Shown: positions 1 through 8,729 of the stretch, piece by piece
Numbering within the stretch: the first letter of the stretch is position 1
Layout of the letters: every line of letters starts with the position of its first letter
DNA from: CAVZBT01 sp963773605
GTDB lineage: Bacteria > Acidobacteriota > UBA6911
Length of the DNA stretch: 64,000 bases
Direction: 5' to 3'
NCBI GenBank assembly: GCA_963773605.1
Contig: CAVZBT010000007.1
Location: 62,001-126,000 of the forward strand
The notes under the pieces: model-generated
The model's input: the letters and a program-made list of their open reading frames with translations, nothing else
What the model was told of the DNA's origin: nothing
The model's database searches: none
Program-made: the position numbers and the translations under genes

Positions 1-313
1 CGACCCCTCCGCGATGGAGGTCCTGCGGCCGCTATACGACGAGTACATGGAACAGGCCCTTGGGCATCTGGCGGCGGGGTGGCACTACACGCGAACCGTT
101 CCCTTCGCCCAGCTGCGTGTCCGGCTGGCCTGCGCCTGGCCTATTCTGATAGGACTGAAGACGCTCGGTCGACTGCGCAGGGCAAACGTGCTCGACGCGA
201 GCCAGGTGGTCAAGGTCACGAGGCCCGAGGTGCGGCACCTGATCATTCAGTCCATCGTCAGGTACCCGTTCCCGGCCGCATGGGGCCGGTTGTTCCACAT
301 TGCCCAGTGCTGA
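1..313 (+). CDS. squalene/phytoene synthase family protein, C-terminal fragment (cut by window edge)
   Basis: The reading frame is open from base 2 and stops at 313, so only about the last 103 residues are present. The segment has the helical C-terminal pattern of trans-isoprenyl diphosphate synthases that condense two prenyl diphosphates head to head: a YTRTVP stretch, a hydrophobic helix (ACAWPILIGLKTL), then the basic VVKVTRPEVRHLI segment. The aspartate-rich catalytic motifs would lie upstream of the window and cannot be checked. The product in this family would be squalene, hydroxysqualene or phytoene. The SMP-30 gene starts 14 bases downstream on the same strand, so co-transcription is likely. 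Family assignment is moderately sure; the substrate is unknown. Confidence 0.6.
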   Translation, partial: DPSAMEVLRPLYDEYMEQALGHLAAGWHYTRTVPFAQLRVRLACAWPILIGLKTLGRLRRANVLDASQVVKVTRPEVRHLIIQSIVRYPFPAAWGRLFHIAQC

Positions 314-326
314 AGGGGGAGACGAC

Positions 327-1340
327 ATGCTGTCCAGGACGCTGTGCATGCTGGCGGCCGCCGCGATGATCCCGTATGGCTCGGTCGCCGCGCGCCTGAT
401 CGCAGGGGGAGAATCCGTGGCCAAAATAGTCAGGTTGGATCCGCAATTCGATGCGCTCGTGCCGGAGGACGCCGTTGTCGAGCAGCTTGCGGGCGGCTTC
501 CAGTGGGTCGAGGGGCCCGTCTGGGACAGGAGTAACAATTGCCTCCTGTTTTCCGACATTCCGAGTAACGCCGTTTTCAAGTGGGCGGAAGGAAAGGGAG
601 TGTCGCTGTTCCTCAAGCCGAGCGGGTACACGGGCAGCGCCCCGTTTGAGGGGCGTGAGCCCGGGTCCAACGGTCTGGCCTTCGACTTCCAGGGGCGGCT
701 GGTACTGTGCCAGCACGGCGACCGCCGGGTGGCCCGCATCGAGGAGGATGGGAGCCGGACGACGCTTGCGGACCGCTATGAAGGCAGGCGGCTCAACAGC
801 CCGAACGACCTCGTGTTTCGTTCAAACGGGGACCTCTACTTCACGGATCCACCCTATGGGCTCCCCAAGACGTTCGCCGACCCGCGACGGGAGCTCGCCT
901 TCTGCGGCGTTTACCGCCTTCCCCGGGGAGGTCAACCGATACTCTTGACACGCGAGATCACCGCGCCGAACGGCATCGCCTTCTCCCCCGATGAGAAGCA
1001 TCTCTATGTCGCGTGCTCGGACCCGAAGAAAGCCATCTGGATGGTTTACGATGTCCGGGGGGATGGGGGTATCGAAAACGGCAAGGTATTCTTCGATGCG
1101 ACCTCGTGGGTCGCCGGGCGCAAGGGGCTCCCGGACGGCTTGAAGGTGGACCGGCTGGGCAACCTGTTCGCCACCGCGCCGGGCGGCTTGCATGTCTTCT
1201 CGCCCTCCGGCAAACTCCTGGGCAGCATCGAGACTGGTGTCGCAACCGCGAACTGCGCCTGGGGCAACGACGGGTCCACCCTGTATATCGCCGCCGACCG
1301 CACGTTACTCCGCCTCCGGCTGCGCACAAAAGGATACTAG
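327..1340 (+). CDS. SMP-30/gluconolactonase-like beta-propeller protein
   Basis: A 337-residue protein of the SMP-30/gluconolactonase/LRE-like family, six-bladed propellers that use a bound divalent metal to hydrolyse sugar lactones or related esters. Visible family features are the N-terminal metal-ligand segment WVEGPVW (about residue 55), SNGLAFDFQGRL, the LNSPNDLVF motif with NGDLYFTDPPYG, APNGIAFSPDEKHLYV, and PDGLKVDRLGNL near the C-terminus. ATG 327 is preferred over an upstream in-frame start at 300 because it follows a purine-rich GGGGGAGAC site and begins a plausible signal peptide (LSRTLCMLAAAAMIPYGSVAA), so the protein is probably exported. It is the last gene on this strand before a convergent nitrilase gene. 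The exact substrate is not deducible. Confidence 0.85.
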   Translation: MLSRTLCMLAAAAMIPYGSVAARLIAGGESVAKIVRLDPQFDALVPEDAVVEQLAGGFQWVEGPVWDRSNNCLLFSDIPSNAVFKWAEGKGVSLFLKPSGYTGSAPFEGREPGSNGLAFDFQGRLVLCQHGDRRVARIEEDGSRTTLADRYEGRRLNSPNDLVFRSNGDLYFTDPPYGLPKTFADPRRELAFCGVYRLPRGGQPILLTREITAPNGIAFSPDEKHLYVACSDPKKAIWMVYDVRGDGGIENGKVFFDATSWVAGRKGLPDGLKVDRLGNLFATAPGGLHVFSPSGKLLGSIETGVATANCAWGNDGSTLYIAADRTLLRLRLRTKGY

Positions 1341-1420
1341 GGTACGGGCTGCAGCGACCGGGGTACACCGACTCGCGCCGACCCGCGCCGCACGCCAAGG
1401 CGGTGTTCCGTCGGCGTCCG

Positions 1421-2335
1421 TCAGCGTGCGGGCTGCAGCAGGAGCCGGGCCAGCTCGGCCTTCACGCTGGCCGGGACCTCCTCGAGGTCGGCCCAGACCA
1501 CCGGGGACTTGAAGTGCGCCGGCGTCACCTTCGCCGTGATCATCTCGGTCCGGAACAGCTGAGCTTCCGCGAGCATCTCCCCGAGTGGGCTGATGATGAA
1601 GCTGTCGCCATAACCGATCCGGGAAGGGTTTCCGGTGACCACCACGTTCGAACGGGCGACTACCATTTTCATCTGGCAGGCCAGACCCACGTGGCAGTTG
1701 CGCACCCAGATCCGGTGATAGTTGACGCGCTGCGCGTCGATGTCGTTGTAGTGGGGAGAAAAAAGTATTTCCGCCCCCTTCATCCTGGCAATCAGGGCGA
1801 GGTGCGGAAACGAGCTGTCGTGACAGATAATGACGGAAAACCGGGCGCCGTTGGCGGTGAAGACCGGCATTTCGGTTCCGGGGAGAAACCGCAGCTCGTC
1901 CCGGTCTCCTTCGGTGAGCATCGTTTTGTCGTACATCCCGAGCAGCTTGCCGCGGTGTATCACCAGGACCGTGTTGTAGATGCCCTTCTCGCTGATGCGG
2001 GCGATACCCACCATCACGACCATCTGGTGCGCCCCGCTCTCGGCGATGAAAGCCTGCAATAGCGGTTCGTCCAGCCGCCGCGCGCCCCGGCGCATGTTTT
2101 CCGGCGTGTCGTAGCCCGACAGGAATGTTTCCGGGAGCGCCAGGAAATCGCTCCCGCGCGCCAGGGCTTCGGTCACGGCCCGACGCGCGGCTTCGAGGTT
2201 GGCCGGGAAGTCCCCGTCGCGGCAGGGCCCCTGGTAGACGGAAACGACCACATCCCGGTCCAGCGCGGCGAGTCGCGCCGCGGAGAGCCCCAGCATCAAC
2301 ACGGTGAGGCCACACACTACCTTGAGTCGGCACAT
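1421..2335 (-). CDS. exported carbon-nitrogen hydrolase (nitrilase superfamily)
   Basis: A 304-residue nitrilase-fold amidohydrolase with all three catalytic positions visible: Glu in LPETFLSGY (about residue 69), Lys in MYDKTMLTEGD (about 137) and the nucleophilic Cys in IICHDSSFPH (about 171). Members hydrolyse amides, ureido compounds or nitriles through a thioester. Unusually for the family it starts with a clear hydrophobic signal sequence (VVCGLTVLMLGLSAARLAA), implying a periplasmic location. An N-carbamoylputrescine amidase role, tempting because an agmatine deiminase lies 4 kb away, is not supported by the active-site surroundings or by the signal peptide. It converges with the SMP-30 gene and is followed on the same strand by no close partner. 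The substrate is unknown. Confidence 0.85.
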   Translation of the reverse strand: MCRLKVVCGLTVLMLGLSAARLAALDRDVVVSVYQGPCRDGDFPANLEAARRAVTEALARGSDFLALPETFLSGYDTPENMRRGARRLDEPLLQAFIAESGAHQMVVMVGIARISEKGIYNTVLVIHRGKLLGMYDKTMLTEGDRDELRFLPGTEMPVFTANGARFSVIICHDSSFPHLALIARMKGAEILFSPHYNDIDAQRVNYHRIWVRNCHVGLACQMKMVVARSNVVVTGNPSRIGYGDSFIISPLGEMLAEAQLFRTEMITAKVTPAHFKSPVVWADLEEVPASVKAELARLLLQPAR

Positions 2336-2462
2336 TGATGTTTACCCCGCAAATACAGAAGCCAGAAGCCCTAAGCCCAGCGACGGGCCCTGCAACACCG
2401 CGTCCGACCTTGCGTCTTCCCTCTGCCCACGCGAACTGCCTTCACCTCGCCGCACCAGACTC

Positions 2463-3281
2463 TTAATCGTAGTTGAGTTTGAGACGGCGCACCCAGATGT
2501 TGCGAAACCGGATCGGGTTGCTGTGGTCTTGAAGCAGCAGCGGCTCCTCCGTCCCGTGCGGCGCGTACTTCCCGACGAGCCGGTGGGCCACCTGGCCGAT
2601 GAATGCCTGATGGTTGTGCATGAGGACGCCGTTGTGAAACAGGGTCAGGTATGCCGGCTTCGCGACCTTGTCCCCGTTGAACCTGGGCGCCTCGAATACG
2701 ATGTCGTAGGTCTGCCACTCCCCCTGCCTGCGCGAGGCGTTGACGAGCGGCGGGTACTGGCCGTACATCGCGGCGGCCTGCCCGTCGGCGTAGGTGACGT
2801 TCCCGTTGGAATCGAGCACCTGGATTTCGTACCGGCTCATGAGCATGACGCCGCTGTTGCCGCGTCCCTGGCTCGATCCGGGGGTTCCCGTCGGAATGCA
2901 CCATTCCACATGGAGCTGACAGTCGCCGAATTTGTCCTTTGTGACGAGGCTTCCGGTGCCGGGCACGATCTCGAAGTACCCGCTCTCGACCTTCCACCTT
3001 CCGTTGGGGATCTTCCCCCCCTGCAGCTGCCATTGGGACAGGTCCTGGCCTCCGAAAAGAACGATCGCGTCCGACGGTGCCTTGCCGGGAGCATCCTGCG
3101 GCGCCGGGGTGACCACGGCGGGGTGAGGACGGTCCGCGTCGTGCACCCGCCACTTCCCGTCGGGCAGGAATGGCGTGTCGGTGTACCCTTCCTTCTTCTG
3201 CTGGGCAACGAGACAAACACAAACGAGGCACGTCATGATGCTGACAACCGCCAGGAAAGCCTTCATCCGTTTGCTGGTCAT
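2463..3281 (-). CDS. DUF1080 (3-keto-disaccharide hydrolase-type) exported protein
   Basis: A 272-residue single-domain DUF1080 protein, a concanavalin-like jelly-roll family common in Acidobacteriota and Planctomycetes and including 3-keto-disaccharide hydrolases. The family run is visible: IVLFGGQDLSQWQ, GRWKVESGYFEI, FGDCQLHVEWCIP, GRGNSGVMLMSRYEIQVLDS, GEWQTYDIVFEAPRF, LTLFHNGVLMHNHQ and the terminal PIRFRNIWVRRL. The N-terminal hydrophobic stretch (AFLAVVSIMTCLVCVCLVA) indicates export, possibly as a membrane-anchored form. The start follows an AAGGAACGG ribosome-binding site. It stands alone on the minus strand, 127 bases upstream of the nitrilase gene. A second, two-domain DUF1080 protein lies at 60449-61636. 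Confidence 0.88.
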   Translation of the reverse strand: MTSKRMKAFLAVVSIMTCLVCVCLVAQQKKEGYTDTPFLPDGKWRVHDADRPHPAVVTPAPQDAPGKAPSDAIVLFGGQDLSQWQLQGGKIPNGRWKVESGYFEIVPGTGSLVTKDKFGDCQLHVEWCIPTGTPGSSQGRGNSGVMLMSRYEIQVLDSNGNVTYADGQAAAMYGQYPPLVNASRRQGEWQTYDIVFEAPRFNGDKVAKPAYLTLFHNGVLMHNHQAFIGQVAHRLVGKYAPHGTEEPLLLQDHSNPIRFRNIWVRRLKLNYD

Positions 3282-3365
3282 GGTCCGTTCCTTGGTTTAG
3301 GGTCAACGCGGGCGGGCCGCGCGCCCTCCGCGACAGGCTCGATTCTGTTTCAGGACAATCCCGGG

Positions 3366-6244
3366 TTACAAGCGTTTTCCTCCAGCACCGTCAGCGGCCC
3401 GGGTGGCCTTCTCGACCAGGTAGAGGATCGAGCGGTAGTTCCGGCCCGTGGCGCTCGACATTCCGGTCTCGCACGGGATGTTGCTCGAGTAGTAGCCGTC
3501 GTAGGCGCGCAGGTTGACTTCGGCCGGCCTCGAGCATCGTGGCCGATTCCGTCAGCTCCGGAAACAGCAAGCCCCGGTCCCCGGCGAAGGCGCAGCAGTC
3601 CAAGTCCAGGGGGACGTGGACGGACCGGGCGCAGCGCCGGGCCACGGCAACCATCTTGTCCTGCAGGTTCAACTTCCGTGCGGCGCAGTTCGGGTGCAGC
3701 ACGACGTCCTCGTCCAAGGTGCGGATCTCGCAGCCTGCGGCAGGAGCACGTCGTGGACGAATTCCAGGCTGTCGAGGAGCGTCAGCTTCTCCCACACGGG
3801 CGCGGTCCTGCGCGGGCGAGGACATCGCGGCAGGTGCGCAGCGTGTAGGCGCACGAGGTCATGTCGATGACGACCGGGAGCTCTTCCTTGCTGTGTCCAT
3901 CTCCACATGACGGTCCAGGGTCCGGTGCAGCGTGGCCCTGAACGCATCCGGGTACCCGGTCGAACCGAAGGGCATGCCGCAGCAGTGCCCTTTCGCATCG
4001 GCGGGGATCCACACCCGCACCCCGGCGCGTCGGGCGATCGCGACAGAGCGTGTCGGCGAGCGACGGCTGCGCCGCGGGCCGGCACACCCATGGTGCGCGA
4101 TATGCACGACGGGAAATAGACGTAGGCCGCCCCCGCAGACTCGGTGCGCGGCAGGCGCCGGGCACGTGCTGGACCGCGCTGTTCCACTTCGGGAGCGTAT
4201 GCGGCACGACCGTCTCGGCCCCGCGCGTGAGCGGCCCGAAGCGCGCGGCGCCCAGCACCGATTCCGCTGCATGGCCCAGTCCGCAGCGCGACGCGCAGCG
4301 CGGCTTCGGCCGCGCCGAAATGCTCCGCCACCCACACGCCCGGCCCGCATGCCCCTTCGGGCCCACCTTCTCGGCGCGCAGCCGCTTGGTGAGGTCGCCG
4401 GTGTTGATGCCGACCGGGCAGCTCGTCGCGCACAGCCCGTCGGCAGCGCAGGTTTCCACGCCGTAGTAGTCGTAGTCTTCGGTAAGCGAGGCGAGCTGCG
4501 GGCGAAGCGCGGAGAGTCCGTGCGCAGGCGGGCGATCTCGCGGCGCACGACGATGCGCTGGCGCGGCGTCAGCGTAATGCGGCGGCTTGGGCAGCGCGAC
4601 TCGCAGAATCCGCACTCGATGCACTTGTCGACCTCGGACTCGACCGCTGGGAAGCGACTTCAGGTGCGTCACATGTGCTCTGGGATCCGCGTTGATGATC
4701 ACGCCCGGGCTCAGGATGCCGTCCGGGTCGAACAGCTGCTTCAGATCGCCCATGATCGCGCGCGCGTGGGCGCCCCACTCCGTCTCGAGGAACGGCGCCA
4801 TGTTGCGACCGGTGCCGTGTTCGGCCTTCAGGGCCCCGTCGTACTTGCCTGAGACGACGCGCACGAGGTCCCCCATGAAGCCTTCGAAGCGGCGTACCTC
4901 GCCGGAGGTGTTGAAGGACTGGGACATGACGAAATGCAGGTTGCCGTCCTTCGCGTGGCCGAAAATGATCGCGTCCTCGTAGCCGTGCACGTGGAACAGT
5001 CGCTGCAGGTCGGTAACGCCATCGGCCAGCCGCGGCACCGGAAAGACGATGTCCTCGATCAGGATGGTCGTGCCGGGACGCCGCATCGCCCCCAGGGCGG
5101 GGATCATCCCTTTCCGCAGCTTCCACAGGTCGGCCTGGGCCGCCGGGTCGTCGGTGAACTCGGGGTCGTGGATCAGGGCCAGCTCGCGGCAGGTGCGGTC
5201 CGCTGCGGACCGGAAGGCCGCGATGTCGCCGTCGGCTCCCTGGTATTCCACCAGAATGGCGGCGGCCTCCGGGGGCAGCTGCGCGAGCAGGCCGGCGCCC
5301 CGGGCAGGTTTTCGACCGAACGCAGCGAGGCCCGGTCCATGATTTCCGCGGCGCGCGCGCCCGATTCACGCAAGGGGGCGATCGCGCGCGCGGCGTCCTG
5401 GACGCTGCCGAAGTAGAGCTGACCGGTGTATTTCCGCGGGTAATCCGGGGAGCGTGTCCAGCACGGCCTCCGCGATGAAGCCGAGCGTCCCCTCGGAACC
5501 GATCATCAGGTGCACGAGGATGTCCAGAGGCCGAATCGAAGTCCACGAACGCGTTGAGCGAGTACCCGTTGTTGTTCTTCATCTGGTAGCGCCTGCGGAC
5601 CCGTTCGCTCAACGCCGCGTCGCCCAGCAGCCGCCGCCTCAACTCCAGCAGGCCACGCGCGATCTCAGGCGCCTCCGCCTCGAACTTTTCCTGCGCATCG
5701 GCGGCGCCGGTGTCGAGCACCACGCCGCTGCGGCAGCACGACGGTCATCGAACGGATGGTTCGGTAGGCATTCTCGGTGACGCCGCAGCACATGCCGCTC
5801 GAGTTGTTGGCCAGGATGCCGCCCATCATGCACGCGTCCAGCGAGGCCGGGTCGGGGCCGATCCGGCGGCCGTGCGGCTTCAGCACGGCGTTGACGTAGG
5901 AACCGATGAGGGCGGGCTCGACGCGCACACGGCTCCCCCGCTCCTCGACCTGTATGCGACGCCACGCCTTGGTGATGTCGACCAGGATCCCGTCGGTCAC
6001 CGACTGGCCGGACAGGCTCGTCCCCGCCGCGCGAAACGTGGCCGGGACCCCGGTCCTGCCGCTGAAACGGAACAGGCCGCGGATTTCGCTCCGTCGTCGA
6101 CGGCTGCACGACCACCTGGGGCACCAGTCGAAAATAGCTGGCGTCGTTGGCGTAGGCGACCCGCTCGATCGGGCGGCTCAGAACGCGCTCGGGCCCGAGC
6201 AGCTGCGCCAGCTCCCGCAGCGCTCCCTGATCCAGTGTGTTCAT
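3366..6244 (-). pseudogene. FAD-linked oxidase with C-terminal Fe-S/CCG domains, broken by many frameshifts
   Basis: The pieces line up in order over all three minus-strand frames as one protein of about 950 residues, of the D-lactate/2-hydroxyacid dehydrogenase type (GlcD-like FAD domain fused to GlpC-like Fe-S domains). Seen in order: the N-terminus MNTLDQGALREL, FAD-binding GTSLSGQS and GGILANNSSGM, LILIEDIVFPVP-like and HAKDGNLHF catalytic-domain motifs, EHGTGRN, a 4Fe-4S pair (CIECGFCESRCP and CAADGLCATSCPVG), CCG-type cysteine segments (FPSCISRTMG, CCGMPFG, HPNCAARKL, DCCAFAGDRG) and the end NLRAYDGYYSS..CETGMS. At least ten frame changes are needed. Three were checked by hand: an extra base in a GGG run near 4650, an extra A near 5535 and a missing G near 5295. 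Every motif residue survives, which favours sequencing indels over decay. Confidence 0.8.
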
Positions 6245-7376
6245 CGGTTTGGCCTCTCGCGCCCGGCCCGCGGGACGCCGGGTGTCGCGCGGCTCCTGCT
6301 GGGTCAGGCAATGCAGCGTTCCGAAACCGAGCACCAGGTCGACGGCGTGGATGCCGACGACGCTCCGGTCCGGGAAAAGATCTCCCAGGATGCCGAGCGC
6401 CAGGCGGTCCCTCGGGATCGTTGAACGTGGGTACGATGACCGCGGCGTTTCCGATGTAAAAGTTGGCGTAGCTCGCGGGCAGCCTCTCGCCGTCGAAAAA
6501 CAGGGGGCCCGGCATCGGCAGCGGCACCACTTCGGGCCGCGAGCCGTCCTCGAGCTGGAAGTCGCGCAACGCGCTCCCAGTTTTCCGCGAGCGGACGATA
6601 GTTGACGTCGCGCGGGTCCTCTTCCCTGACCAGCACCACGGTCGTCGGGTTCACGAAACGGCAGATGTCGTCGACGTGGCCGTGCGTGTCGTCGCCGGCG
6701 ATGCCGCCGTCCGAGCCAGAGCACGTTGCGCGCGCCCAGGTAGTCCCGGACCGCCTCTTCGAATCCGCGCCGGCCCACGCCGGGTTGCGGACCTGGACCG
6801 CAGGGTCGAGGTAGCACTCGTCGGTGGTCAGGAGGGTGCCGCGGCCGTTGACGTCCACCCCGCCCCCTTCCAGCACGAAATCGCGGCGACCGTGTCTGGC
6901 CTGGAACAGCCGCTTGCCGAGATGCCGGCCGGCCGCCACGGGCACTCGGCGGTCGAGGCGCCAGTCCGGATACTTCGCCCAGGCGTTGAAGTGGAAGTGC
7001 GACGATCGCCGTCTCCGTCCGCCCCCGCAACGTACGCCGGACGAAGACTGGGCCCGCTGTCGCGCGTCCAGCCGCGGTTGGTGGCCTGAACGATGAACTC
7101 CACCGACGGCGCCGCGCCGCCCCGGCGCGCACCAGGTACCGGCGCGCGAGCCGCTCCTCGGATCTCGAATCGACGAGGATCCGCACCTTCTCGCCCGGCG
7201 AGATCTGTGCGCACGATCTCCCCGTAGACCCAGCGGATGGTGTCAAGCTTGTCGGGCCAGTCGGTCGGGTTGTGCGGCCAGCCCAGCCAGGTGGCCGCGT
7301 GCCGCTCCCATTCCGCCGGCATCGAGAAGCCGAGTGCGGCGGGGGTTTCGTTGGACGCAGGTTTCGGTTTCGCCAT
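6245..7376 (-). pseudogene. aguA: agmatine deiminase (peptidylarginine deiminase family), frameshifted
   Basis: Pieces in different minus-strand frames assemble into one agmatine deiminase of normal length, the enzyme that converts agmatine to N-carbamoylputrescine. In order: MPAEWERHAATWLGWPHN at the N-terminus, the NRGWTRDSGP motif, LEGGGVDVNGRGTLLTTDECYL, the catalytic DDTHGHVDDICRFV segment, YANFYIGNAAVIVPTFNDP, and GIHAVDLVLGFGTLHCLTQQEP with the nucleophilic Cys. Several single-base frame changes are required between them; the stop codon is also obscured, and the exact 3' end is set here by the next gene's ATG at 6244. Substrate-binding and catalytic residues are all retained. The gene is divergent from the deoxyhypusine-synthase-like gene 124 bases away, which supports a polyamine role. 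Confidence 0.78.
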
Positions 7377-7459
7377 GTGAAGAACTTGCCATGGATTTGA
7401 GCGAAATACGGCAAATTTTTTTGTGCTACGCTTGAGTGTCTCGAAGCTGATTAAAACCG

Positions 7460-7465
7460 TATAAT
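7460..7465 (+). promoter_or_regulatory. possible -10 promoter element upstream of the DHS-like gene
   Basis: A perfect TATAAT lies 35 bases upstream of the ATG at 7501 in the AT-richer divergent spacer 7377-7500. No good -35 hexamer sits at 17 bases (TGTCTC is there); a TTGAGT lies 22 bases upstream, which is too far. It is a plausible but weakly supported promoter. Confidence 0.4.
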
Positions 7466-7500
7466 TCACTGCATTTTGCCGAGGGAAACGGGACAGCGCC

Positions 7501-8712
7501 ATGGCCAGGGATCAGAAGAAGAACGCACGCTACCGGGAAGATCTTACAGAGATGCCCGATTGGCTCAGGAAAAAGAAATGCCCGCAGCGGGCGAAATACC
7601 TCTCGGGTCAGCGCATCCTGCCGCCGAACATCACGGGGCGTGAAAAGCTCGCGGACCTCATCGAAGGGACATTTCTTGCGTACAACGGGGCGCGGCTGAA
7701 GGAAGGGTGCCAACTCTTCGTCGAGAAGATGCTCGACCCCGACGTCACCATCGGGATGAGTCTCTCGGGGGCGCTGACCCCAGCCGGCCTGGGATGTTCC
7801 TGCATCGTCCCGCTGATCAAGGCCGGCTTCGTGGACTGGATCGTCGCCACGGGCGCGAATCTCTACCACGACCTGCACTTCGCGCTGGACTACCCGGTGC
7901 ACGTCGGCAGCTTCAAGATGGACGACACCGAGCTGCGCACCAACGACATCGTGCGCGTCTATGATGTCTTGCTCGGGTACAGCGACTGCCTGATGGCCAC
8001 GGACGAAATCCTGCGCGAGATCCTGGTCCAGCCCGAATTCCAGAAGGAGATGGGGACGGCCGAGTTGCACCACCTGATCGGCCGGTATGCGGCCGAATGG
8101 GAACGCAAGGCGGGACTGAAGAACGTCTCTGTCTTGGCGGCGGCCTACCGGGCCGGGGTTCCATGCTACACGTCGTCCCCTGGGGACTCGACCATCGGGA
8201 TGAACGTCGCCGGGGTGGAACTGCGGGGCAACAGACTGCGCCTCAATCCCTCGATCGACGTCAACGAGACCACCGCTTTCGTGCTGGCGGCCAAGCGCGG
8301 CGGGGGCAAGAGCGCCGTGGTGCTCTGGGGGGGAGGCAGCCCGAAGAACTTCATGCTCCAAACCGAGCCCCAGATCCAGGAAGTGCTGCGCATCAAGGAA
8401 TTCGGCCAGGATTACTTCCTGCAAGTGACCGACGCACGCCCCGACACCGGCGGCCTCAGCGGGGCGACCCCGAGCGAGGCCGTGAGCTGGGGCAAGGTCG
8501 ATCCCGACCGGTTGCCGGACGCCGTCGTCTGCTACACGGACACCACGATCGCCATGCCGCTGCTGACGCAGTACGCCCTTGCGCGGCACAAACCCCGCGC
8601 ACCGAGGCGCCTCTACGACCAGCGCGAGCCGATGGTCAAAGCCCTCACCAGGGAGTACTTCAAGCACACCAAGGTGAAAATGATCGACGGCTCCGACCCG
8701 GTGCTCGGCTAG
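7501..8712 (+). CDS. deoxyhypusine synthase-like (homospermidine synthase-type) protein
   Basis: A 403-residue member of the deoxyhypusine synthase family, NAD-dependent enzymes that move the aminobutyl group of spermidine. Bacteria lack eIF5A, so bacterial members are thought to act on small amines, for example making homospermidine. Visible features are the Rossmann-like SLSGALTPAGLG, VDWIVATGANLYHDLHFAL, SSPGDSTIGMN, and WGGGSPKNFMLQ, whose Lys aligns with the catalytic lysine of eukaryotic DHS (GGGxxKHH). The ribosome-binding site GAGGGAAACGGG precedes ATG 7501. The decarboxylase gene starts 17 bases downstream, so the two form an operon, and the divergent neighbour is an agmatine deiminase. 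The exact amine acceptor cannot be read from sequence. Confidence 0.88.
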   Translation: MARDQKKNARYREDLTEMPDWLRKKKCPQRAKYLSGQRILPPNITGREKLADLIEGTFLAYNGARLKEGCQLFVEKMLDPDVTIGMSLSGALTPAGLGCSCIVPLIKAGFVDWIVATGANLYHDLHFALDYPVHVGSFKMDDTELRTNDIVRVYDVLLGYSDCLMATDEILREILVQPEFQKEMGTAELHHLIGRYAAEWERKAGLKNVSVLAAAYRAGVPCYTSSPGDSTIGMNVAGVELRGNRLRLNPSIDVNETTAFVLAAKRGGGKSAVVLWGGGSPKNFMLQTEPQIQEVLRIKEFGQDYFLQVTDARPDTGGLSGATPSEAVSWGKVDPDRLPDAVVCYTDTTIAMPLLTQYALARHKPRAPRRLYDQREPMVKALTREYFKHTKVKMIDGSDPVLG

Positions 8713-8729
8713 CCCACGGGAGATTTCCG

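Noticed and set aside
1421..2335. N-carbamoylputrescine amidase completing the agmatine pathway
   Set aside because: The protein has a signal peptide, active-site surroundings unlike AguB, and is separated from aguA by two unrelated genes.
2304..3848. 514-codon plus-strand open frame
   Set aside because: It overlaps the DUF1080 gene and part of the FAD oxidoreductase on the minus strand, both with clear family motifs; its own translation has no domain pattern.
3366..6244. Several separate small oxidoreductase and ferredoxin genes
   Set aside because: Each piece continues the previous one in the order of a single known domain architecture, with no start codons or ribosome-binding sites at the borders.
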